In this document: positions 1 through 7,622 of the stretch, one piece after another
How the letters are laid out: every line of letters starts with the position of its first letter
Position numbering within the stretch: the stretch's first letter is position 1
Made by a program: the position numbers and the translations under genes
The notes under the pieces: generated by a model
Seen by the model: only the letters and a program-made list of their open reading frames with translations
The model's database searches: none
What the model was told of the DNA's origin: nothing
NCBI RefSeq assembly: GCF_011927635.1
Contig: NZ_JAATJB010000024.1
Coordinates: 1-40,055, forward strand
Reading direction: 5' to 3'
Length of the DNA stretch: 40,055 nucleotides
From: Sphingomonas trueperi
GTDB taxonomy: Bacteria; Pseudomonadota; Alphaproteobacteria; Sphingomonadales; Sphingomonadaceae

Positions 1-58
1 GGATTGGCACCCGCCGAGTTTACGAGCCGCCCCCGCCAAGGGCATAGGGACACCGAAG

Positions 59-616
59 CTAACTTATCGGCGGCCTGAAAACGGGGAGCAGGTCACGGGA
101 AATCGTGTCAATCCCCTTGTCGGGAAACCTGGTGCGCTTAATGCCGTCAATACGCACCTGCGAACCGGTAGCGGTTGCCTCGGTATCGCTCACGTCCTCG
201 TTGACGATGATGTCGGTCGCTGTTCCCATGTTAAAGCTGCGCGCCCGAAACCGACCATCTTCGAAGAAGACGCTCTGCACAGAGAGGTTCTCAAAATATT
301 TCAAGCAGGTAAATCGCCCGAAGCCCTTACCACCATCCTTTGCTTTCAGCGCTGAGTAAATAGTGTCGAAGGAGTTCCTGTGCTGCTCGTTGAACCCGAT
401 CCCGTCATCAGACACGATAAATCCATCGACCTCGCCGATTCCGTCCTCAAGATCTGTCTGGCGGCTGCGGAGGATCATTACGTCGACTAGGCTGCCTTTG
501 GCCTTGCTCAGCCGGATTGCCTGTATGGCATTGACGATGAGTTCTATGACGGGAGTATATACGGTCGTCCCGGACCGGATATTCTCTACAGCCCGTAGGA
601 TATTAACACCACTCAT
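59..616 (-). pseudogene. Truncated GHKL-fold ATP-binding protein
   Basis: About 185 residues from the ATG at 616. The N-terminal Bergerat ATP-binding fold is clear: an N-box (ELIVNAIQA), a G1 box (DDGIGF) and a glycine-rich lid (GGKGFGRF). Proteins with this MutL/Hsp90/DNA-gyrase-type ATPase domain use it as a clamp and normally continue for hundreds of residues into transducer or effector domains. Here the frame stops at 59-61 soon after the ATPase core, following an odd tail (VFRPPIS), and I see no continuation in 1-58. I read it as a fragment left by recombination at an element edge. An in-frame ATG at 727 would add 37 residues, but they look unlike the family. Base composition is less GC-rich than the housekeeping genes further right, which fits foreign origin. 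The specific family (defence, repair or other) cannot be decided. Confidence 0.6.
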
Positions 617-820
617 CTCGATCTTGCCCCAAGAATTTACTGCCCGTTCAAGCCGAATATGGAAGATACTGCAAGCGATGGGCACTGCCCGCCGTCCCGA
701 GGATCTGAAATAGGCTAAGCCGTCCATCGATGAGATTAATTCGCTTCTGGCGCGTGAATCGCCTGGCGTACCACCTCTGGCAGCTCATCATCTGGCGCCT
801 CTCACCCCACTCTCCCTGAG

Positions 821-858
821 GAATCTGAGAGCTTTCTAGGCCGCAGCCGCTCAGATTC
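821..858. repeat. 9-bp perfect inverted repeat
   Basis: GAATCTGAG at 821-829 is mirrored by CTCAGATTC at 850-858 with a 20-base spacer. It lies between the truncated ATPase and the integrase repeats. It could be an operator or part of an element end; no U-run follows on either strand, so a terminator is unlikely. The surrounding stretch 728-1057 holds no convincing gene. Confidence 0.4.
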
Positions 859-898
859 GGACAGAGGTGTGCGCCCATAACCGCGGGGATCCGGGCCC

Positions 899-920
899 GT
901 ATATTTGACGTATATTTGAC
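899..920. repeat. Two tandem 11-bp direct repeats, probable integrase arm-type sites
   Basis: GTATATTTGAC occurs twice back to back (899-909, 910-920). The same 11-mer occurs once more in inverted orientation at 2277-2287, just upstream of the integrase start. Tyrosine integrases with an N-terminal arm-binding domain bind short repeats placed this way near the core site, so these are the natural candidates. That role is inferred. Confidence 0.55.
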
Positions 921-955
921 AAGTTTGGTGCTGAGCCAGCTAAGCCATTGAAAAA

Positions 956-1000
956 TGGCGGACCAGGCGGTATTCGAACCTGTGGCCTCTGCCTTCGGAG
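956..1000 (-). other. tRNA 3'-end-like sequence, possible attachment-site scar
   Basis: On the minus strand this reads like the variable arm, T-arm and acceptor end of a tRNA: it contains GGTTCGAAT and ends in CCA followed by TTTTT. The T-stem does not pair well and no 5' half is present, so it is not a working tRNA. It lies 58 bases past the integrase stop, where an attachment site copied from a tRNA 3' end could sit. A small stem GCCAT/ATGGC (944-959) overlaps its end. Confidence 0.35.
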
Positions 1001-1057
1001 CGATATGGCCGTTTAATCGTCAGCAACAGGTGATGTGAGCTTCGACTTTTTAGTGTC

Positions 1058-2241
1058 CTAGCTTGCCTTCAAGCGCTCGAGATAATCTGACCAGTATTGC
1101 ATCATCCGAACGCGCTCGTCCCAATGCTCGCCGCGGAGATAGGCTCGACGCACGTCATTTCTCTCTACATGCGCGAGCTGCCGTTCGATCGCATCGGGGT
1201 GCCATTCCCTGCTTTCGTTGAGAAGGCTGCTGGCCATCGCGCGGAAGCCATGGCCCGTCATCTGCGTCTTGTCGTACCCAAGCCGGCGCAGGGCGGCGTT
1301 GATGGTATTGTCGGAAATCGGGCGAGCGTCTGACCGGACGCTTGGAAACAGAAGCTTCGACCTGCCGCTCATCTCCCGAAGCTCCGCTAGGAGCGCAAGC
1401 ACCTGCTTGGAAAGGGGGACCCGATGCGGGCGGCCCATCTTCATCTTCTCGCCGGGGATGGTCCAGACCTTCGCTGACAGGTCGAACTCTGCCCACTCAG
1501 CAGCGCGCAGTTCGCCCGGACGCGCAAAGACGTGCGGGGCCATCCGAAGCGCCAGGGCAACTGATGGCTGACCTTCGTACCCGTCTATGGCGCGCAAGAG
1601 TGCGCCGACCTTGTCGGGTTCGATGATCGCGGCATGATGTTTGACCTTGGGCGTGATCAGGGCGCCCTGGAGATCGGCGGTCACATCTCTCTGCGCCCGT
1701 CCGGTGGCGATCGCGTAGCGAATTACGCTGCTACAGGTGCTGCGGAGGCGTCGTGCCGTCTCATAGCGGCCCCGAATCTCCACGGTCCTCAATACGGTGA
1801 GCAGCTCTGGTGCGCTGATGTCGCCGATCGGTCGAGTGCCGATCAGCGGGTTGGCGAACGCGATCAGCCAGCGGAGCTTTTCGAGGGTCGTCGCCGCTCG
1901 CCCTTCCGCCTCGATCTTCTTCAGCCATTCGTCGGCGACGGTGGCGAACGTATCTCCGGCCGAAATGCTGCCACGCCGCGCGTCAGTTTGCCGTAGGAGG
2001 AGGGGTTAATGCCCTTCTCGAGCAGTTTCCGAGCGTTCTCTCGGCGCTCGCGCGCTTCCTTCAGGGAGACGTTAGGATATACGCCCAGCGCCACCGTGCC
2101 GCGCTTGCCGTCATGACGATAGTCCCATCGCCAGTACCGACCACCGCCAGGCTGAACGAGGAGGTACATGCCGTGCATGTCCTGAGTCTTGAACGCTTTG
2201 TCCCGCGGTTTGATTCGACGGACGGCTGCATCGGTGAGCAT
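1058..2241 (-). pseudogene. P4-type tyrosine recombinase/integrase, frameshifted
   Basis: The N-terminal part (2241 down to about 1990) is the arm-binding domain of P4-family integrases (DUF4102 type; LTDAAVRRIKP, TVALGVYPNVSLKEAR). The frame then runs to a false stop at 1921. The remainder continues in another frame from about 1990: TFATVADEWL, the SAM-like core-binding domain, then the catalytic domain with Arg in FARPGELRAAEW, the HGFR box (MTGHGFRAMASSLLNE), the second His in LAHVERN and the Tyr in RRAYLRGE. A single missing base near 1985-1993 accounts for the break: the joined product would be about 394 residues, normal for the family, with every catalytic residue kept. It is either recently inactivated or a sequencing slip. 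The ATG at 2239-2241 lies next to a 10-bp inverted repeat. Confidence 0.85.
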
Positions 2242-2280
2242 GACGGTATCTCCTCCGCTGGTGCAGTGCTGATACCGTCA
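2241..2280. repeat. 10-bp perfect inverted repeat at the integrase start
   Basis: TGACGGTATC (2241-2250) and GATACCGTCA (2271-2280) are perfect mirror images 20 bases apart, the first touching the integrase start codon. The second merges into the inverted 11-mer GTCAAATATAC (2277-2287). Such a site could let the integrase, or a partner, repress its own expression, or serve in recombination. Direct repeats ATACCGCCAA at 2284-2293 and 2338-2347 continue the array. Confidence 0.55.
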
Positions 2281-2347
2281 AATATACCGCCAAGGGCCGC
2301 GGGTTCCAATGGATCGACCCGGATTTGGGTGGATCAGATACCGCCAA

Positions 2348-2858
2348 AACCCACGCAAATCCGCCAGTTTTGGATGCCCTTGAATATCTGTGGAAAGGGG
2401 TTGCAGGAATCGAACGGCTAAAAAATAGATTTATAAATTAATTAGTTACCGCGCCGCAGCAGAAACTGAGCCCCACCTGCAAGGCCCCACTTCCTATTTA
2501 TAAATGGGGTTCGAAGCATAAATGTGAGTTCATATGAGGCCTATAGCAACAGTATGGATTCCCAAGAAACTGTGATTTGCGCGGATGGGGTGACAACAAA
2601 AAATGCCGTCAGGCAAAAAATATTATGGGATCTATCAAGCAAGTATTTGTAACAATCTCATACTTGTTGCAGGTATGTCGTAATACAACGGGCGGCAGCA
2701 GGGCGGCATGACGATGCGAGGTTCAGTGCTTTCCTGGCGGAGCGCCCACCTGCCTTCAAGAGGCTCCGAATCGCTTTTCGAGAGCGGTCATCAGGGATGA
2801 AGCCCATCAGGCTCTCTGGCATCGCGCGAGCACGCGAGCAGTTGTTGGCGAAACACCA
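2348..2858. other. AT-rich stretch without a convincing gene
   Basis: From about 2420 to 2690 the sequence is far richer in A and T than the rest of the window. It contains one 32-codon frame on the plus strand (ATG 2554, stop TAA 2650-2652) without a clear ribosome site, and a 7-bp hairpin CAAGTAT/ATACTTG at 2640-2666 overlapping the end of that frame. 2700-2858 returns to high GC and shows nothing I recognise. The composition change marks the right side of the integrated element or its regulatory DNA. Confidence 0.4.
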
Positions 2859-4103
2859 TTAACGGTCGACCTCTCCGAATACGATGTCGATCGAGCCCAG
2901 CACCGCAGTCACGTCCGCAAGCATATGGCCGGCGGTCATCATGTCCATCGCCTGGAGATGGCTGAACCCGGTGGGGCGGATCTTCACGCGATAAGGCTTG
3001 TTGGTCCCGTCGCTGATCAGATAGACGCCGAACTCGCCCTTGGGCGCTTCCGTCGCGACATAGACTTCGCCGGCTGGCACGTGGAATCCCTCGGTGAACA
3101 GCTTGAAGTGGTGGATCAAGGCCTCCATCGACTGCTTCATCTCGCCCCGGCGCGGCGGCGTGACTTTGCGGTCGAGCACGGCGACCGGCCCCTCTGGCAT
3201 GTCCCGGATGCACTGGTGCATGATCCGTGCGGACTGGCGGACCTCCTCGACGCGCACCATGATGCGGTCATAGCAATCGCCGCGGGTGCCGACGGGAATC
3301 TCGAAGTCCATGCGGTCGTACACGTCATAGGGTTGGGCACGGCGCAGGTCCCAGGGCACGCCGCTGGCGCGCAGGCACGGCCCCGAGAAGCCCCAGCGGA
3401 TCGCATCCTGCCGCGAGACGACGCCGATATCGACGTTACGCTGCTTGAAGATCCGGTTCTCGGCGAACAGCGCCACCGCATCCTCGAACAACGTCTTGAA
3501 GCGGTGATCGAGCCAGTGCGCGATGTCGGTGAGCAGCTTCAGGGGAACGTCCTGCCGAACACCGCCGGGGCGGAAATAATTGGCGTGCATGCGCGCGCCG
3601 GACGCGCGCTCGTAGAAGTTCATGCAGTCTTCGCGTAGCTCGAACAGCCAGAGGTTCGGGGTCATCGCCCCGACATCCATGATGTGGCTGCCGATATTGA
3701 GCAGGTGGTTCTTGATCCGCGTCAGCTCGGCGAACAGGACGCGCAGATACTGGCCGCGGAGCGGCACTTCCAGGTCGAGCAGCTTCTCGATGGCGAGCAC
3801 ATAGGTGTGCTCCATGCACATGGGCGAGCAGTAATCGAGCCGGTCGAAATAGGGGATCGACTGGAGATAGGTCTTGTATTCGCAGAATTTTTCGGTGCCG
3901 CGATGGAGCAGCCCGACATGCGGGTCTACGCGCTCGACGATCTCGCCGTCGAGTTCGAGCACGAGGCGCAGCACGCCGTGCGCGGCCGGGTGCTGCGGCC
4001 CGAAATTCACGGTGAAGGTCTCGATCGTGTGATCGCGATAATGCTCGGGAGCGACGGAGTCCTCCTGATAAGGTGCCGGCGACGGACGTCTTTCTTCCAC
4101 CAT
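2859..4103 (-). CDS. nuoD: NADH-quinone oxidoreductase subunit D, stand-alone copy
   Basis: This is the 49-kDa subunit of respiratory complex I, which with NuoB forms the quinone pocket on the peripheral arm. The 414 residues are full length and match the family throughout: NFGPQHPAAHGVLRLVLE with the pocket histidine, DRLDYCSPM with the pocket tyrosine, SGARMHANYFRPGG, NRIFKQRNVDIGVVS, RGEMKQSMEALIHHFKL, GEFGVYLISDGTNKPYR and an intact C-terminus (IDIVFGEVDR). Start: AGGAG lies 7 bases before the ATG at 4103; the ATG at 4109 is too close to it. No other nuo gene is nearby, so it is either a second copy or a displaced one. In the sequence as given there is no stop between the upstream SDR frame and this gene, so a fused product is formally possible (see the 4270-4290 repeat). 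Confidence 0.9.
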   Translation of the reverse strand: MVEERRPSPAPYQEDSVAPEHYRDHTIETFTVNFGPQHPAAHGVLRLVLELDGEIVERVDPHVGLLHRGTEKFCEYKTYLQSIPYFDRLDYCSPMCMEHTYVLAIEKLLDLEVPLRGQYLRVLFAELTRIKNHLLNIGSHIMDVGAMTPNLWLFELREDCMNFYERASGARMHANYFRPGGVRQDVPLKLLTDIAHWLDHRFKTLFEDAVALFAENRIFKQRNVDIGVVSRQDAIRWGFSGPCLRASGVPWDLRRAQPYDVYDRMDFEIPVGTRGDCYDRIMVRVEEVRQSARIMHQCIRDMPEGPVAVLDRKVTPPRRGEMKQSMEALIHHFKLFTEGFHVPAGEVYVATEAPKGEFGVYLISDGTNKPYRVKIRPTGFSHLQAMDMMTAGHMLADVTAVLGSIDIVFGEVDR

Positions 4104-4171
4104 GTGCATACTCCTGTATGGGGACCGGCCTGCGATCCAATGTGCGCACGCCGGTGATTCCGGCTGCGCGG

Positions 4172-5192
4172 TCAGCGCGGCGGGGGCCGCGCGCCATCCT
4201 CTGCCTTCATCCGCGCGCGCACGCCGCCTTCGACCGCGCGGCCCTCTGGCATCGGCCGATGGACGTTGCCGGCGGTCGGCGGTCGGCGGTTGCGGCGTGC
4301 CCTTGCGCATCTCGGCGCGGTGGATGTTGGCGGAGAGGCGCTCGGTAAGATCGGGGAACAGATGATGCGCGCTCGACGCCATCTGCGCCTTGGCACCAAC
4401 CGGGAGTTCCTCGCGTGGGTGGAGCGACACCCAGACCAGCGCGCGGACGACCTTCTCCGGGCCGTCCATCATCGCCATCCGGTCGGCGGTGCCGCTGTAA
4501 TTGGCCTCGTGCCGGAAGAAGGGGGTGTCGACCGCCCAGGGCATCACCGTCGCCACCCGGATGGTGCGGCCGCGACCGGCGTGGCGGATCTCCTCGTTAA
4601 GCGCACGGCCCAGCGCGAGGATGCCGGCCTTGGTCGACGCATAGGTGGCGTGATAGGCGAGGGGCACCTCGCTCTCCACCGATCCCATGTTGACCAGAGT
4701 CCCCTGGCCCTGCGCCACGAAGCGGCGGAGCGCAGCATGGCTGCCATAGAGCACGCCCTTCAAATTGACGTCCACGATCCGCGCTTGATCGGCCACCGGC
4801 ATCTCCCAGAACCGACCGTTGGCGCCCACCCCGGCGATGTTCATCCACACGTCGATCCGCCCGAAGCGGCGGGTGGCGGCTTCCGCCAGCGCTTCGATCT
4901 GTGCGGGATCGGAGACATCGGTGGGTACCACCAGCGCCTGCCCACCCGATGCGCGGACCCGTGCGGCCACTTCTTCAAGCGCATCGGCGCGGCGTGCGGC
5001 GAGGACGACATTGCCGTGCAGCTCGCCCACGCGCAGCGCCAGGCCACGACCAAAGCCGCTGGAGGCGCCGGTCACGACATAGGTTCGCCCCGCGACGCGG
5101 TTCAGATCGTGCCGCGAGACATGGGTGGAGACGGCGCAGCCGGGCAATGCCATCCCCAGCAGCGACAGCGGCGCCAGCCTGCCGGCACGCAC
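4172..5192 (-). CDS. SDR family oxidoreductase with lipoprotein-type signal; tail frameshifted
   Basis: A short-chain dehydrogenase/reductase: NAD(P)-binding TGASSGFG, NIAG in place of NNAG, catalytic Ser region (NMGSVES) and YASTK. Start: GTG at 5192 follows GGAGG by 9 bases, 4 bases after the upstream SDR stop. Unusually, the N-terminus (RAGRLAPLSLLGMALPGCAV) looks like a lipoprotein signal ending in LPGC, suggesting membrane anchoring. The core is intact to about 4291. There a (ACCGCCG)3 repeat shifts the frame: with two copies the protein would end in GNVHRPMPEGRAVEGG... and stop at TGA 4172-4174, a tail I recall from this SDR subgroup. With three copies, as here, the frame runs on without stop into nuoD. 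So the tail, not the catalytic core, is affected. Substrate unknown. Confidence 0.75.
4270..4290. repeat. Heptanucleotide tandem repeat (three copies) inside the SDR gene
   Basis: Plus strand CGGCGGT x3 (4270-4276, 4277-4283, 4284-4290); coding strand ACCGCCG x3. Because 7 is not a multiple of 3, each gain or loss of a copy changes the reading frame. Removing one copy restores the expected SDR tail and stop at 4172; the present number fuses the SDR frame to nuoD. Confidence 0.85.
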
Positions 5193-5196
5193 CGTC

Positions 5197-6324
5197 TCAA
5201 GCCTCCACGGGGAGGGCGACTTCGGCGACACCGAAGCTGCGGTCTGCCTGCGGTGCCGGCCTGTCCTGCTCCGACACGGGCGGTGCCGCAGGTCCATAAG
5301 TGGCGCCGGCGCCGCCACGGCGGGCCAGGGCGACAGCAAGCGTACCGATGCCCAGGATTGCCGCCGCCGTCAGCGCGGGGCGCTTGGTCGCCTTCACATA
5401 GAGGCTGCCGCCGCGCAGCCAGTGCGGCTCGTGGGTGCCGCGCTCGTGACCGCCATAGCCAGCCTCGTACAGCGCCCGTTCGTGGTCGCCATTGGCCTTG
5501 CGCGTGCGCGACTGCTGGCCGGTATACATCAGGACTTCCATGATCCGGTCGGTCAGCCGCGGCGCCACGGCGCCCATCATCGCGGCGAACTTCGCCTGGC
5601 TGCCGACGAACATGTCGCGCTTCGGGTGCGCCGCGCACCACAGGATCGCCTCCGCCACGGCCTCGGGCGGGTAGATCATGCCGCGATGCACCGGCTGCAT
5701 CGGCATGTAGTTGCCGGCATGCTCGTTATACGGTGTGTCGATGCGGCCGGGATGGATCAGCGAGATCGACATCGGCCAGCCTTCGCTCTCGACCTCCTGC
5801 CGCAGTGATCCGGTAAAGCCGTGCACCGCGAACTTGGCCGAGGCATAGCTGCTCTGCACCGCCGGCGCCTTGTCGCCGAAGAAGCTGCCGATATTGACGA
5901 TCGCACCCGGCACGTCGCGGTCGCGATAGTGGCGCACCGCCGCGAGCGACCCATGGACCGTGCCCCAATAGACGGTGTCGAACATGCGGTGCCAATCGTC
6001 CATCGGCACTTCCCACAATCGACCGAAGATCGAGATGCCGGCATTGTTGACCCAGGTGTCGAACCCGGCGAATTCACGGACGGCGGTCTCGACCACCCGC
6101 GCGATATCCGCCTCGCGCCCGACATCGCAGACCACATGGGCGGCCCGCCCACCTTCCTCGCGGATGGTGTGCACCAGGTTTTCCAGCGCAGCACCGTTCC
6201 GCGCGGCCACCACCACTGCGGCGCCTGCCTTCGCGGCCATGCGCGCCGTGACCAGGCCGATCCCGCTGCTGGCGCCGGTGATGACCATCGTCTGCTCGGC
6301 AAGCGGCTTCAACTTGGGGGTCAT
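5197..6324 (-). CDS. SDR family oxidoreductase with C-terminal membrane segment
   Basis: Classical SDR of 375 residues: TGASSGIG (cofactor loop, about residues 16-23), VNNAGIS, the catalytic Ser in NIGSFFGDKAP and YASAK. The last 120 residues exceed the usual 250-residue SDR and hold a hydrophobic helix (ALTAAAILGIGTLAVALA), so the enzyme is probably tied to the inner membrane by its C-terminus. Start: AGGAGC stands 7 bases before the ATG at 6324. It is followed after 4 bases by the second SDR, whose ribosome site lies inside its final codons, so the two are translationally linked. A candidate sigma-70 promoter lies directly upstream. The substrate cannot be told from sequence. Confidence 0.85.
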   Translation of the reverse strand: MTPKLKPLAEQTMVITGASSGIGLVTARMAAKAGAAVVVAARNGAALENLVHTIREEGGRAAHVVCDVGREADIARVVETAVREFAGFDTWVNNAGISIFGRLWEVPMDDWHRMFDTVYWGTVHGSLAAVRHYRDRDVPGAIVNIGSFFGDKAPAVQSSYASAKFAVHGFTGSLRQEVESEGWPMSISLIHPGRIDTPYNEHAGNYMPMQPVHRGMIYPPEAVAEAILWCAAHPKRDMFVGSQAKFAAMMGAVAPRLTDRIMEVLMYTGQQSRTRKANGDHERALYEAGYGGHERGTHEPHWLRGGSLYVKATKRPALTAAAILGIGTLAVALARRGGAGATYGPAAPPVSEQDRPAPQADRSFGVAEVALPVEA

Positions 6325-6359
6325 GCCAGGGCTCCTGATGTGTGTTATTTAAATAGTTG

Positions 6360-6389
6360 ATATTATTGATTTTAACATTGAAGGTCCAA
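6360..6389 (-). promoter_or_regulatory. Candidate sigma-70 promoter for the two SDR genes and nuoD
   Basis: Reading leftward: -35 TTGGAC (6389-6384), an 18-base spacer, -10 TAATAT (6365-6360), inside a conspicuously AT-rich patch (6340-6385) just before the SDR ribosome site. The remaining intergenic DNA up to 6569 shows no gene. Confidence 0.45.
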
Positions 6390-6569
6390 CGAAGGGCGGG
6401 AGCAAGAGTTCACAAGATCTCCGTGAAAAGAAGCGTGGACGCCGGTCCTGTATTCGTGCGCCAGCACCGCGATGCTGCCCATTGGCATGCTGCTGAAGGC
6501 AGGCGCGTATTCGCCCTCGCATCGGTATTTGCAGGGGGGGCGATGGAATCGACGGAGCCGCGCTGGCGG

Positions 6570-7622
6570 TTACATGCACAGGCCGACGAAGGTGGCGCCG
6601 GTCCGGGTCTTGTCCTTCGCCGTCTCGAACGCTTCGTTGATCCGCTCCAGCGGGAAGCGGTGGCTGATCAGCTTCTGGGTCTGCAACTTGCCGCGCGCGA
6701 GGAGTTCGATCACTTCGGCCTGCTCTGCATAGAGATCGTGGAAGGCGAAGCTGGCGCTTGGGATCAATGTGATCTCTGACATCTGGATGCGCTGCCATTC
6801 GAGCGGGATGGCGATGTCTCCTGCATCGAACCCACCGACGATGACGACCTTCCCACCCCGCCGCACCAGCCGTGTCGCGAGCGGCAGGGTCTGCGGCATG
6901 GTTTCGCCGCCCGAGCATTCGAAGACGATGTCCGCGCCGCGCCCATCGGTCATCGCCAGGATCGCGTCCTCGGCCGCGCCCTTCTCGGGCGGCATCACCT
7001 CATCGGCGCCGAGGTCCTGCGCCAGCGCGCGGGCATGGGGCACGGGATCGATCGACAGCACGTCGGCGCCGCTGGCCTTGGCGAGCATCAGTTGCCCGAG
7101 GCCGATCGGCCCCGCGCCGATGATCGCGACCTTGGCGTTGATCGTCAGGCCGGAGAGATGCTGCGCGTGCAGGCAGACGGCATAGGTATCGAGCAGTGCC
7201 GCGTCGTCAAAACCGATCGCGGCAGGCAGCTTGTGCATCTTGTGCTGGGGGCCGATCACGAACTCGGCATAGGCACGCGAGACGCTGGCGCGGCGGGTGG
7301 GATAGAGATCGGGGCAACGGTTGTACTGCTGCACCCGACACCAGTCGCAATGGCCGCAGCCGAGCACGGACTCGATCAGCACCCGGTCGCCGGGCCGGAC
7401 GCGGGTTACGTCGGCGCCGACTTCCACCACCTCGCCGGCGAGTTCGTGGCCCATGATGCAGCAGCGCAGATGCTGGTCGGGCTTCTCCCAGTGCCGCAGG
7501 TCGGTTCCGCAGATCCCGGCCATCCGCACTCGCGTCTTCACCCAGTCCGCGGCGGGCAAGGTGGGCTCTTCCACCTCCACGACGGTGAAGCGTCCGTCAG
7601 CGGTCTTCAGCGCGGCTTTCAT
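6570..7622 (-). CDS. Zinc-dependent alcohol dehydrogenase (MDR superfamily)
   Basis: A medium-chain dehydrogenase of 350 residues. Catalytic-zinc ligands are seen in GICGTD and GHE near residues 38 and 59; the structural-zinc cysteines follow in CGHCDWCRVQQYNRC. The Rossmann fold begins at IIGAGPIGLGQ. This layout is that of the threonine/sorbitol dehydrogenase branch, which oxidises a secondary alcohol with NAD(P)+ in the cytoplasm. The ATG at 7622 overlaps the stop of the patatin gene by 4 bases, so the two are co-translated. A 245-base gap then separates it from the SDR pair, which has its own candidate promoter. The actual substrate is not evident. Confidence 0.88.
   Translation of the reverse strand: MKAALKTADGRFTVVEVEEPTLPAADWVKTRVRMAGICGTDLRHWEKPDQHLRCCIMGHELAGEVVEVGADVTRVRPGDRVLIESVLGCGHCDWCRVQQYNRCPDLYPTRRASVSRAYAEFVIGPQHKMHKLPAAIGFDDAALLDTYAVCLHAQHLSGLTINAKVAIIGAGPIGLGQLMLAKASGADVLSIDPVPHARALAQDLGADEVMPPEKGAAEDAILAMTDGRGADIVFECSGGETMPQTLPLATRLVRRGGKVVIVGGFDAGDIAIPLEWQRIQMSEITLIPSASFAFHDLYAEQAEVIELLARGKLQTQKLISHRFPLERINEAFETAKDKTRTGATFVGLCM

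Noticed and set aside
956..1000. A functional tRNA gene
   Set aside because: Only the 3' part is present and the T-stem does not pair.
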